The notes under the pieces are model-generated. The model made no database searches. It was given only the letters and a program-made list of their open reading frames with translations, and had not been told where the DNA came from. A stretch of DNA of 64,000 nucleotides from Pogonophryne albipinna. Taxonomy: Eukaryota; Chordata; Actinopteri; Perciformes; Artedidraconidae. Position numbers and translations under genes: made by a program. The stretch spans positions 9,182,946-9,246,945 of the forward strand of contig CM053247.1 in NCBI GenBank assembly GCA_028583405.1. Reading direction: 5' to 3'. The stretch's first letter is position 1, and each line of letters starts with the position of its first letter. Shown here one piece after another: positions 22,161-32,709 of this stretch.

Positions 22161-23763
22161 CACTGAACAAAAATATAAATGCAACACTTTTGTTTTTGCT
22201 CCCATTTTTCATGAGATGAACTCAAAGATCTAAAACATTTTCTATATACACAAAATAACCATTTCTCTCAAATATTGTTCACAAATCTGAAAAAATCTGT
22301 GATAGTGAGCACTTCTCCTTTGCCGAGATAATCCATCCCACCTCACAGGTGTGGCATATCAAGATGCTGATTAGACAGCATGATTATTGCACAGGTGTGC
22401 CTTAGGCTGGCCACAATAAAAGGCCACTCTGAAACGTGCAGTTTTGCTTTATTGGGGGGGTCTGGGGGGGTCCGAAAACCAGTCAGTATCTGGTGTGACC
22501 ACCATTTGCCTCACGCAGTGCAACACATCTCCTTCGCATAGAGTTGATCAGGTTGTTGATTGTGGCCTGTGGAATGTTGGTCCACTCCTCTTCAATGGCT
22601 GTGCCAAGTTGCTGGATATTGGCAGGAACTGGAACACGCTGTCGTATACGCCGATCCAGAGCATCCCAAACATGCTCAATGGGTGACATGTCCGGTGAGT
22701 ATGCTGGCCATGCAAGAACTGGGATGTTTTCAGCCTCCAGGAATTGTGTACAGATCCTTGCAACATGGGGCCGTGCATTATCATGCTGCAACATGAGGTG
22801 ATGGTCGTGGATGAATGGCACAACAATGGGCCTCAGTATCTCGTCACGGTATCTCTGTGCATTCACAATGCCATCAATAAAATGCACCTGTGTTCGTCGT
22901 CCATAACATACGCCTGCCCATACCATAACCCCACCACCACCATGGGCCACTCGATTCACAACATTGACATCAGAAAACCGCTCACCCACACGACGCCACA
23001 CACGCTGTCTGCCATCTGCCCTGAACAGTGAAAACCGGGATTCATCCGTGAAGAGAACACCTCTCCAACGTGCCAGACGCCATCGAATGTGAGCATTTGC
23101 CCACTCAAGTCGGTTACGACGACGAACCGGAGTCAGGTCGAGACCCCGATGAGGACGACGAGCATGCAGATGAGCTTCCCTGAGACGGTTTCTGACAGTT
23201 TGTGCAGAAATTCTTTGGTTATGCAAACCGATTGTTGCAGCAGCTGTCCGAGTGGCTGGTCTCAGACGATCTTGGAGGTGAACATGTTGGATGTGGAGGT
23301 CCTGGGCTGGTGTGGCTACACGTGGTCTGCGGTTGTGAGGCCGGTTGGATGTACTGCCAAATTCTCTGAGACGGCTTATGGTAGAGAAATGAACATTCAA
23401 TTCACGGGCAACAGCTCTGGTGGACATTCCTGCTGTCAGCATGCCAATTGCACGCTCCCTCAAAACTTGCGACATCTGTGGCATTGTGCTGTGTGATAAA
23501 ACTGAACATTTTAGAGTGGCCTTTTATTGTGGCCAGCCTAAGGCACACCTGTGCAATAATCATGCTGTCTAATCAGCATCTTGATATGCCACACCTGTGA
23601 GGTGGGATGGATTATCTCGGCACAGGAGAAGTGCTCACTATTTGTGAACAATATTTGAGAGAAATGGTTATTTTGTGCATATAGAAAATGTTTTAGATCT
23701 TTGAGTTCATCTCATGAATAATAGGAGCAAAAACAAAAGTGTTGCATTTATATTTTTGTTCAG
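22161..23763 (-). mobile_element. Tc1-like transposon with intact transposase
   Basis: A TA dinucleotide flanks each side (22159-22160 and 23764-23765). The inverted repeats are long (about 260-280 bp) and begin CACTGAACAAAAATATAAA on the left; the right end lacks the two outermost bases. The right repeat also lacks a short stretch present in the left one. One uninterrupted transposase ORF lies between them on the minus strand. Related Tc1 elements are known from many fishes and from lampreys, where horizontal transfer has been proposed. A folded-back relative lies at 26781-27297. Confidence 0.93.
22483..23484 (-). CDS. Tc1-like DDE transposase, apparently full length (333 aa)
   Basis: Cuts and pastes the surrounding Tc1 element by binding the inverted repeats and integrating at TA. 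Residues 5-45 form the first helix-turn-helix (MSTRAVARELNVHFSTISRL). RRPR at 52-55 is the AT-hook-like linker, and a second HTH spans about 60-110. The catalytic triad is complete: D147 (LFTDESRFS), D235 (LQHDNARPH) and E270 (SPDMSPIEHVWD), giving the DD34E spacing of the Tc1 group. The Gly-rich HGGGGVMVW box is at 181-189. Length matches the family (about 340 aa). No frameshift or stop is visible, so it may encode active protein; loss of two terminal bases at one end could limit mobility of this copy. Confidence 0.95.
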   Translation of the reverse strand: MPQMSQVLRERAIGMLTAGMSTRAVARELNVHFSTISRLREFGSTSNRPHNRRPRVATPAQDLHIQHVHLQDRLRPATRTAAATIGLHNQRISAQTVRNRLREAHLHARRPHRGLDLTPVRRRNRLEWANAHIRWRLARWRGVLFTDESRFSLFRADGRQRVWRRVGERFSDVNVVNRVAHGGGGVMVWAGVCYGRRTQVHFIDGIVNAQRYRDEILRPIVVPFIHDHHLMLQHDNARPHVARICTQFLEAENIPVLAWPAYSPDMSPIEHVWDALDRRIRQRVPVPANIQQLGTAIEEEWTNIPQATINNLINSMRRRCVALREANGGHTRY

Positions 23764-23765
23764 TA

Positions 23766-25006
23766 AGAAGCTCTGTGGTTTAGTGACAGTATCTCCATGA
23801 GTCAAATGACTGCTTTTACATTTTTCCGTCATCATTTTAAAAAATCGAAAAATTAATGAAAGTATTCATTTAGCGCAACCTCTACACCAGACACATTTGG
23901 GAAAATAAGAATGAATGACTGTCATTGTAGCCTTTACAATGGTACAGGTCATGACATACTGTATGTATCTAGAAATGCGGCCACCAAACAGGCAGGGCTT
24001 TGGATTGAGGTAGGAAACCTTTAACAGAGGAACAAGTTCCTTCTATGATGAACTGAGTCACTCAAAAGCAACACATATGGTTGGTGAGGAAAAAATGATA
24101 TTAAACATGTGTACACAGAAGTGAGGCTAATATCAAACAGAAAGCCAGTATGAAAATCTTTAAAGCAGCAGTTAGGGGTTCTTAAGGAAACTTGGACATT
24201 CTCTGTTGAGATCTTAAGTTCATGGACAAGAAAAAGGAAACTAAAGTAGACCTTTTAACTACGTAAATAATACATTAGATTGCTATTGTGACAGAAATCC
24301 CATACAAACTTTTCAAAGGTCATTTAAGGAGTTTGAGGCCTCCAGTTGACCTGCTGGCAGGTGATGAAATGAAACCTGACACATACTAATACAGATATAT
24401 TACTCAAGCTACTGTCACCATTAGCAACAGAAGTGACTGAAGTGATGATGAACTGAATTGTAACTTTGGAAATTACAGCATCATATCCCTCTGGTGCCAC
24501 ATTTTTACTTTCTAACAAACCCTTTTAAAAACAGTTCAGAATGAACAGCCTCAAGGGTCTGTTTTCATCACCTGTTTTATCTCCCAACCCAGTCTCTGAA
24601 TCACAAAGCAGCAAATATAACTTCATGCATATAACCCTGCAGAAGAATGATTGGTTGCGTGTTTTGAAAAATTGTTCGTCACTTTTTTAAACTTGGTTAA
24701 TGAGCCTTCTGAGCATCATTGTAATATAGCAGTACATTCATTGTAGTGAACAAGCTTGGTGTTAAATGTTCAATTCCCAGGCAGTAAAATAAGTCTAAAT
24801 GAAATTGAAAAATATAGATTATTATCAAAGTTTATCAGAGGTTGCTAGTTGTTATCCAGGCAGGATAAAAAAGGATAAAATAATTGTCAATGTAAAATCT
24901 AAGAAATTAAAGTTGCTGAAAGTACCATATTTAGCTCTAGAGACCGAAAGGGTTTAAAATACATAAACAAATACAAAACCATTATAAACTGAGAATATAA
25001 TTAGGC
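23766..25006. other. No gene recognised
   Basis: AT-rich DNA without recognisable coding or repeat structure. Confidence 0.45.
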
Positions 25007-25011
25007 CTATA

Positions 25012-25860
25012 TGTTGTGTCTCGTCAGATTTGTTAGTATTATTTCCCTGTTTAGTTATTATCGTCAAGTCTGCGTCTGCTAACCCTTTTTGTTGTCTGTC
25101 ATTTCCTGTTTTACTTTGATATCTCCTCTCTCATTTCAGGTAGTTCGACTCCTACCCATGGGTGTTTCTCAATGTCGAGTAAAGCTGCTCCAGAGCCACT
25201 ATTTCAAGCATACTACGTCATCGAGTGCCGCCGAAGTACTGTTCCAATGTCCATACTTGGAAATCTACCGAGCCTGGCGTACTTCGTTTGGTGAAATTTC
25301 GAGGCTGCACATGTGTAGACTCCGCGGTCTTAAAATCCCCACAATGCTTTCCGCAGGGACCAATTTCCCCAAATCTGTGGCGGAAAATGTAATATGACGC
25401 ACACCTGCACACTTGCTCGCCTGTTCCACTCTTCGTTTTCCGAATGCCAGGAAGTATTCTTGCCTCGCTTCTGAAGCAAGTGACTCGGAAGACATCTGCT
25501 ACCAAGCAAGCATCCTCGAGATTGAGAAACACCCCATGTGTGTTCACTGACCTGATTACCTGCCCCGCCCTTATTGTTTGCACCTGTAGAGCCCCTTGTG
25601 TTTGTATTTATTCTGTGTTTTCTCTGTGCCCAGTGCCAGGTCGTTTCGAGCCTTTGATACTGCAGCCAGTTGCTATGTGAGCTACAGTGTATTTAAGTTT
25701 CGTTATTTAGTAGAGTCATTTTTTGGAGTCCTTGTGTAACTTGAGTATTTGTATTGCCTTGCAAATTACTATTAAAAAGTAAATTCCATTTTTGAACCAT
25801 CTTTTGTCTGGAGTCGTGCATTTGGGTCCTATCATTTTTGTGTGTGCCCCAGTCGTAACA
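25012..25860. mobile_element. Solo LTR with a nested MITE
   Basis: The sequence begins TGTTGTGTCTCGTC and ends CCAGTCGTAACA, the TG...CA form of an LTR. A perfect 5-bp duplication CTATA flanks it (25007-25011 and 25861-25865). The 3' part (TCTGGAGTCGTGCATTTGGG) is typical of fish Ty3-like LTRs. No internal region is next to it, so it arose by LTR-LTR recombination. The MITE at 25161-25533 sits inside. Confidence 0.78.
25161..25533. mobile_element. MITE with GGTGTTTCTCAAT ends
   Basis: Inverted ends GGTGTTTCTCAATGTCGAG and the complement of GGTGTTTCTCAATCTCGAG, flanked by CCATG on both sides (25156-25160 and 25534-25538). It is inserted in the solo LTR. The superfamily cannot be decided from a 5-bp duplication alone. 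Confidence 0.7.
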
Positions 25861-25998
25861 CTATAGAAGGCAACACAACATACGTAAGTATATTATACGA
25901 CAGCAACACCTACAATAACACATTCGGGGACATAGTGTATATCATGTGTCATGGTCTGTTTCTGTTTAGCTTAAAAAATAATAATTTATTACCTCTTT

Positions 25999-26400
25999 GG
26001 CCGTGTCTCAATTCAGGGGCTCCATCCTTCGGAGGACCCAGCCTACGCGGTGGACGCAGGATGCGGCCGACGTAGACCGCGTAGGCTGGAGCGAGCGGTC
26101 TGCGAAATGAGACGGTCTAGTCTACGTGTTTACGTCACCAACAGTTCCCGCCCCTACATCTTGCCGCCTCTGTCGCCTCGCAACCAGTTCTTTTAAAGAC
26201 TGAATTATTTTGAAGTTCTTTTGAAGACAGAATTAAGAAAAGATGGATAACGAACTTGCGAACAAACTCATTTTGCTGCTAATTGTTTTGTTCTTGGAAC
26301 ATGTGGTTCCAAGAAGAAGCTACAGGCGGGTCCTGTACTTCAGGCTAAGAGAAGACCATTTCCAGGTAAGAAAAAGATAGCTTAAGCCCTGTACTTTATT
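25999..26400 (+). mobile_element. End of a GGCCGTGTCTCAATTCAGG element
   Basis: It begins GGCCGTGTCTCAATTCAGGG and continues with a GC-rich subterminal palindrome (GGATGCGGCCGACG..., GAAATGAGACGGTCTAG). The same arm closes the element at 30354-34037, on the opposite strand. Only one end is found here. A possible coding exon lies 240 bp inside (26243-26365). The right limit is arbitrary. Confidence 0.6.
26243..26365 (+). CDS. Possible first coding exon of the GGCCGTGTCTC element
   Basis: An ATG opens a 41-codon stretch (MDNELANKLILLLIVLFLEH..., ending REDHFQ) that stops at a good splice donor, CAG|GTAAGA. It has a hydrophobic N-terminal segment followed by Arg/Tyr-rich sequence. A short first exon just inside the end of a transposon would suit a spliced transposase, as in PIF/Harbinger elements, but no diagnostic motif is present and no following exon was found before the Tc1 piece at 26781. 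Confidence 0.3.
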
Positions 26401-26780
26401 GTTAATATTGGCTACAGAAAACTACAGTCAAGTATGCTAACTGTAGTTCATATGGCTAAACCCATTTCATTTTGACAATATAATACATGTTTAAAATGCG
26501 ATTAATAAGATTCATAAGGTGGAATAACCTCAGCTATGTATCTAATATATTATATATAATGTGGAACTAACCGACCAAAATACATGATTGCTCCCATCTC
26601 ACCATGTACAAATCACATATGAAAACTCCACTCTTCATAACTGCTTTATTGTCAATAAAGTTGTGTTTTATGTATTTAAAGTGGGTTGCTTTCATGATGT
26701 CTTATGCATTTTGACTCTTTAAAGTGTTGAGTATCTTAAAGCACTAGACAAATAATATGTATTATTTTAGATATAACATA

Positions 26781-27297
26781 CACTGAACAAAAATATAAAC
26801 GCAACACTTTTGTTTTTGCTCCCATTTTTCATGAGATGAATTCAAAGATCTAAAACATTTTTTATATACACAAAATAACCATTTCTCTCAAATATTGTTC
26901 ACAAATCTGAAAAAATCTGTGATAGTGAGCACTTCTCCTTTGCCGAGATAATCCATCCCACCTCACAGGTGTGGCATATCAAGATGCTGATTAGACAGCA
27001 TGATTATTGCACAGGTGTGCCTTAGGCTGGCCACAATAAAAGGCCACTCTGAAACGTGCATTTTTGCTTTATTGGGGGGGTCTGGGGGGGTCCGAAAACC
27101 AGTCAGTATCTGGTGTGAGGGGTAGGGTTAGGGTTAGGGTAATGTTGTGAATCGAGTGGCCTGTGTTCGTCGTCCATACCATACGCCTGCCCATACCATA
27201 ACCCCACCACCACCATGGGCCACTCGATTCACAACATTACCCTAACCCTACCCCTCACACCAGATACTGACTGGTTTTCTGACCCCCCCCAGACCCC
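26781..27297. mobile_element. Folded-back Tc1 derivative with telomere-like repeats
   Basis: The left 310 bp match the left end of the Tc1 at 22161, starting after TA. After a break the sequence forms a long hairpin: arm 27077-27161 pairs with 27218-27297 around a 56-bp loop. The loop and part of the arms come from the middle of the transposase gene (matching 22893-22965). Each arm also carries tandem TAGGGT units, three in the left arm and two in the right. The other Tc1 end and most of the ORF are missing. Confidence 0.82.
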
Positions 27298-28154
27298 AGC
27301 ACATCAGGACAATCCTACTTTGCGCCACAGCTACGAGAATCGTATACCTTGTACATTCCACCGTACCGCTGTTCGTGAGCCAGAATCAGAAGAGTCTGAT
27401 TTCGACACTACAATATAATCCATGTGAATCAAGCGTACCCTCCTCTTATGCTTATTATATTGGAGTCTGTCCTCCACAAAAACAGCCAGTTTTCTATGAT
27501 ATATTTGTGATGTGTTTACTTAAACCAGCGATGGAGTGTATTCATTGATGTGTTATATCAGTCTGTCCTGTCATTTGTTTTATTTTCATGATTGATCAAG
27601 TATGATCAAAAGGGGGGAATGTAGTGGACATTTCTTATGTTACCTTATATGTCTTATGTTACCTTATATGCTAAAACCAAATGCTTCTAAAAGCATTGTC
27701 TAACACTGTACCATTTTCAATGCTATGTGCTGTTTTCTCTGCATACTCTAATAAGGGTTTTTATTCCCAAGCGCTTCAAGGCCACAGAGCTGATTTGGCA
27801 GACTATGTTGAGACTACTCCTCTTCACACAAAGTCACACAAGAACTTCAATATTCTGAGAACCGTTATACTATCTACAGCTCAAGGACAGGTGTCTAATA
27901 ACAATATGAGACCGTGTGAAAGCAGATTTCTGAGCAAACTCTGTCGGCCCGCCCTTTCCTGTATATAAGCTTTGCTATTTTATTACTATTGCGCACACTC
28001 CTGCAGACTATCCTATACTCTGTGAGACCTGTGTCTTTGAATATATTCAAATAAATAACCAGAAAGACAACTCTGTTTGTTTCACCATTTATTGTTTGAT
28101 CATTCTGACTCGTGTATCTCCACAGTATTGACTAGGTCTAAGATTTCCATAACA
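27298..28154 (+). mobile_element. 3' end of an LTR retroelement with its LTR
   Basis: The LTR spans 27620-28154 (TGTAGTGGACATTTC to TTCCATAACA) and is preceded by a polypurine tract AAAAGGGGGGAA (27608-27619). It holds a TATA-like TGTATATAAGC (near 27960) and an AATAAA near 28050, so transcription is on the plus strand. Upstream, an open frame ends at 27418 with the acidic tail EPESEESDFDTTI, probably the end of the polyprotein. Everything further upstream is lost at the Tc1 fold-back. The right target duplication could not be paired. Confidence 0.65.
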
Positions 28155-28191
28155 CTGCATCGGGGCCGGTGACATCATGGCCCCGATGCAG
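28155..28191. repeat. Perfect 13-bp hairpin next to the LTR end
   Basis: CTGCATCGGGGCC (28155-28167) is exactly complementary to GGCCCCGATGCAG (28179-28191), with an 11-base spacer. It abuts the last base of the LTR. Function unknown. Confidence 0.85.
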
Positions 28192-28224
28192 ATATTGTTG
28201 AGGACGTGGCGGAGGATGAGGGGG

Positions 28225-28560
28225 AGGATAATAATAATAACTTGGATTTATATAGCGCCTTTCATGAGACCCAAGGTCACTTTACAAAGAAGAACAGGAG
28301 TAGAAACAAACATAACAAAAACAAAAGGTAGTCAGACAAACAGTTAGACAGACAAAACAACAAATAGATTAGGGGCCAAAGGCCTTGGCAAACAGATGGG
28401 ACTTGAGGGCCCTTTTTGAAGGCGTCAAGCGTGGGGATGTTGCGGATCTCCGCAGGGAGAGCGTTCCAGAGGGTGAGGGCTGCCATACTGAAGGCTCTGT
28501 CCCCGAAGGTTCGCAGGTTCCGGGGTGGGGCATGTGGGAGGAACAGCGAGCCAGCTAGCA
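28225..28560 (-). mobile_element. Fragment of a LINE-like repeat (C-terminal coding remnant)
   Basis: The minus strand encodes MAALTLWNALPAEIRNIP and a following Asp/Phe/Lys segment. This resembles the C-terminus of many non-LTR retrotransposon proteins (LWNSLP...IR). Next to it is the widespread TTTATATAGCGCCTTTCA repeat motif. Short and damaged. Confidence 0.45.
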
Positions 28561-28892
28561 GCTAGCACCATTAGCCTGGTAGAAACCAGACCTCGAACCT
28601 CAGCAGCGGTGATGGAAAACAGCCCCGTTGAGATGGCAGGACTGAGGGAGGGTTCGTGGATAGTCCAGGGAGCGTGGCAGAGAGGAGCCCAGTCGGGGTA
28701 TTCCGGAGCGGGGATTCCACGGATAGCAGAGCACGACGGTGAGCTCGTTTTGCTAATGGCAGGACGCCAGAGGCTAGGAGCTAAACAGCAGCCAAACATA
28801 TTCGGCCGAGCAACGGAGATGGCTGAAACACAAAACCAGAGCAGAACAATCTTTTCGCTGTGTATGTGAAAAAAATTGACGGCAGGGAGTGA

Positions 28893-29150
28893 TAGACCAT
28901 AGATTGTATATATAAATGGACGTAGGGTCCGTGACGTCACCCATAGGATTCTGCAGAGTTGCCGAGAAGCCCTTAGTAGGCGGAGTCGGCCACTAACGGC
29001 TCGCCAGTGACGTCAGAGTTCAAGTCCCGCCTACTCCAAATAAGGACAAAGAGGCGGAGCCGAGGCGGGACCTCCTGCCACCGAGCTGAAAGTTCCAGAG
29101 CTAGCTGAAGCTACCAAGCTAAGCTAACATGCTCCCCGTCTGCACACTGC
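28893..29150 (-). repeat. Dispersed repeat, inverted copy of 7480-7818
   Basis: Begins with the complement of the AGTCTATGG/TATATA end and continues with GTGACGTCACCCATAGGATT, CTGCAGAGTTGCC and GGCGGAGCCGAGGCGGGAC, all found in reverse order at 7480-7818. No ORF. Confidence 0.6.
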
Positions 29151-29160
29151 CGTCGCATTT

Positions 29161-29638
29161 TACGTTTCTAAGGTAAGCGGACATGAAACTATTCAGCAAA
29201 ACTATAAATAATAATCTAAGTTATTGAGTTTTTAGCATAATACTTCAGCATCTTAAAATCCCTTAACGTTTGTATGCAATTGTGCTAAATTCAACACTGG
29301 AATCAAGCAAATATTAATGTTTGCATGACATTAGTTATTTATCACTTAATTATACGTTTAATACATTTAAGTCAAGCTAAGGTACATGTGATGGTAGCTA
29401 GTTAGTGCTCTTACCTGTGAGGCCTCCTCCAAACAGCAAAATAACCAGACTGTATCATTACAACTAAGTACCAGTTCTAGATCCTTGACTTTAGACAAAC
29501 AATTCAAAAGACAAAATGTATTTAAAGACCAATCTTTATTTGAATGTGCCTCTTAACCTGAGATATTAGTTATACAGTAATAGTATTGACAATCTAAAAA
29601 AACTGAGCAATTCAACAGTCAACTTTATATTTCTTATT
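29161..29638. other. No gene recognised
   Basis: AT-rich spacer before the nested hAT block. Confidence 0.45.
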
Positions 29639-31423
29639 GTCTAAAGCAGGGGTGGGGAACCTTTTTCCTCTCAAGGGCCATTTCAATTTTTACAATATCC
29701 TCCGAGGGCCGTATACAAGTTATTGACCTTTGCTTAAAAATACTAAAATCACAGATTCATTTCGCCTTTCTTTCATGCTGTGCAAAGAAAAAGCAACCTC
29801 TTAATCCAGATATTTTACCATGACTCGCGCATGCATGCACGTGCACGGTTGTGGCATGACCACCAAAACAGAAAGATATGGACACAAGGTGTGTGCAAAA
29901 GTATTTAGTTTCCTATCCATGTGGACATGATTTAAGTGGGGGGGGGGATTTTTTATTTTTTTTTAAATGTTGTAGTTAAAAGCATCAATCTGGTGCACTT
30001 TGAGAGCAACATTAAGAGATCTATGGAAACATCTCTCAACACCCATATGAAACAGAACTGTAAGCAGATTTATTTTTCTTTATGGATATTTTACAAATCA
30101 CTCCCCTTTCAAACTGTATTCTTGTTTATTAATAACATTTTTTTTTTACTATCATATAGTATTTTATACCTGTTTACTTTATTCTCTTATTTTTTTATAA
30201 TGATCATATAAAGATGTGCCTTTACCTCACTGGTTGTCGAAAAAGCTTCTTATATTCGTTAGCATAGCTAGCTAACCAGATGCTAATAACAACAAAGTTA
30301 TTGACTGTATGACAGGTGAACAGATCGCCACTGGGCTTTCAACTAAAGACACAGGCTGTGTCTCAATTCAGGTGCATTCGTAGACCGCACACGTCACTTC
30401 CGCCGAAAGAAGGCTGTCCCAATTCAAAAAAAAGACGAGAGTCCTCTGAATGCGGCCCACGAATGCAGCCTACTTTTCCCCAATTTGAAGGATACATCTG
30501 ATGTACACTCCGTGGCCTACCATATCCCAGGGTGCAATGCGCGCAGGGAAGAGGGAGTTTTTTTCAAATGAAATGGCTTCCGGTCTCCCCAGCAGAGTGG
30601 ATTTAAAAGCAGCCGCGAGCGGAGGAATCACTAATAAATGTGAGTATTGGGTTTTAACTTACTTTAAATTAACTAACGTCACACACGTCAAACCCAAGGG
30701 GCATTACAACGTACATTTTCGTTAAATAATACGAATAAATATGTGACGCTAACTAGCTAGCTGGATGTACTGCACTGTTGTTTACACTTATTTTTTAATT
30801 CAATTCAGAAGTTTATTAAAGTCATACAGAGATCTTGGCTCTGTTATAGATAAGTTATACTTTATATTACATAAATAGACCAAAGTGAAAACATTTAGAC
30901 CGATATAGCCTACAGTACGGTTGGATTTATAAAACGCTACCCTGACGTGTAGCTGCTGTTAGCTTTATTTATTTCTCTGACATGTTCCAATGTTTTACTG
31001 TTTATTAGACTTTTGGACAAAATTACAACCTTTTTATTCAGCTCATGCTGCTTTGAGGTAGAGCAAAAAAAGAGCCTATTTTCAATATTTCCACCAGATT
31101 TGATCATCTTTTATTTAGGTTAAAGTGTATTTAATTTATCCTAATCCCATAATAATAAGACAATCACAAATAGACAGCAGCCTTTTGCTTGATGTTAGTT
31201 TGTGCTGTCAAAGGGATGCACGTGTGACTGTCATTTCATCTCTTTAGTTTAAAAAACCCCAGAACAGCACATCTTTTTAAATGATCCCTTAAGGATTGTT
31301 TGTCTGAAATGCTTAGAGTTACATTTTGCAATAATACTTTTGAAACCCTGTGTTTAATATGATTAATTCACTTTTTTCTTTTTCTCTTGTTTTTCTCTGT
31401 AATTAGGACAATTCTGGAGAAAT

Positions 31424-32078
31424 GGATCTGCTGGAGAAGGACCCCTAATCTGAAAAGTGCACAGGGGATCATCAGGACAGAGCTGCATCCAGCTGGACCC
31501 CCGAGGTGCTGGAGAAGGACCCCTAACCCCAGCGGATCATCAGGACAGAGCTGCCATCCACCTTGACCCCCGAGGCGCTAGAGAAGGACCCCTAACCACA
31601 GCGGATCATCAGGACAGAGCTGCATCCAGCTGGACCCCCCGAGGTGCTGGAGAAGGACCTCTAACCCCAGCGGATCATCAGGACAGAGCTGCCATCCACC
31701 TGGACCCCCGAGGTGCTGGAGAAGGACCCCTAACCCCAGCGGATCATCAGGACAGAGCTGCATCCACCTGGACCCCCCGAGGTGCTGGAGAAGGACCCCT
31801 AACCCCAGCGGATCATCAGGACAGAGCTGCATCCACCTGGACCCCCCGAGGTGCTGGAGAAGGACCCCTAACCCCAGCGGATCATCAGGACAGAGCTGCC
31901 ATCCACCTGGACCCCCGAGGTGCTGGAGAAGGACCCCTAACCCCAGCGGATCATCAGGACAGAGCTGCATCCACCTGGACCCCCCGAGGTGCTGGTGAAG
32001 GACCCCTAACCCCAGCGGATCATCAGGACAGAGCTGCCAGCCACCTGGACACCCCGAGGTGCTGGAGAAAGCAAAACA
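31424..32078 (+). repeat. 69-bp minisatellite, about nine units
   Basis: The unit runs GGTGCTGGAGAAGGACCCCT through GATCATCAGGACAGAGCTGC to CCACCTGGACCCCCGA. Starts fall near 31505, 31574, 31643, 31712, 31781, 31850, 31919, 31988 and 32057, with a partial unit before. Because 69 is divisible by three, it stays open: 248 codons on the plus strand (31457-32203, unit EGPLTPADHQDRAA... of 23 residues) and 173 on the minus (31578-32099). A pyrimidine-rich AG acceptor-like site lies just upstream (TCTGTAATTAG, near 31407). Whether it is translated is unknown. Confidence 0.9.
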
Positions 32079-32709
32079 GCGATCAGGAGCATCCTCCACC
32101 CAGACCTCTGCTTACTGCCGTCCTACAGACTTGTGTCTTACTTTCAGAATTAGATTTTGTATGTGTCCTTTCTTTTAATAGATATCTAACGATTATAGCT
32201 TGAGTCTGTCTGATACCCCAAACAGCTGCTTCTATATACTTGCTGCACATATAATACAAATAAACAACTCCATAAACACACTTTTGCTGATATTTGTGTT
32301 ACTGCTGGTGATGTTAAATAACATGATTGATTTCCTCTGTCTCAATTATGAAAGTTATAATAACAGAAGACATGAAGCTGCAGAGAGAGGATGGATATAT
32401 TCTTACCTCTACTTTGTGATAAGATGAAAATACAATATTAAATTGTAATTGTTAAACACATTGTTTATTTCATTTACTGAGGTTTTAAACAAAATGTAGC
32501 AGTGGAATAATAGGATATCTCTAGGTCATTAAACTGTCTTCAGTTTAATGTAATTAATTCAATAAATAGGTTATAGAAAATATTTAATTGTGTATTTCAG
32601 CAGAGCGGGTGGTCACGGTGCTGCTGGACCTGGAGGTGCTGACCTGGGGTCAGTGGGACATCATCTGGGTTAGGGTTAGGGGAAGAAGGAGAATATAAAC
32701 TGTTATAAT

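Noticed and set aside
31457..32203. CRISPR-like regular array
   Set aside because: It is a head-to-tail 69-bp minisatellite in a fish genome; there are no unique spacers between repeats and no cas genes.
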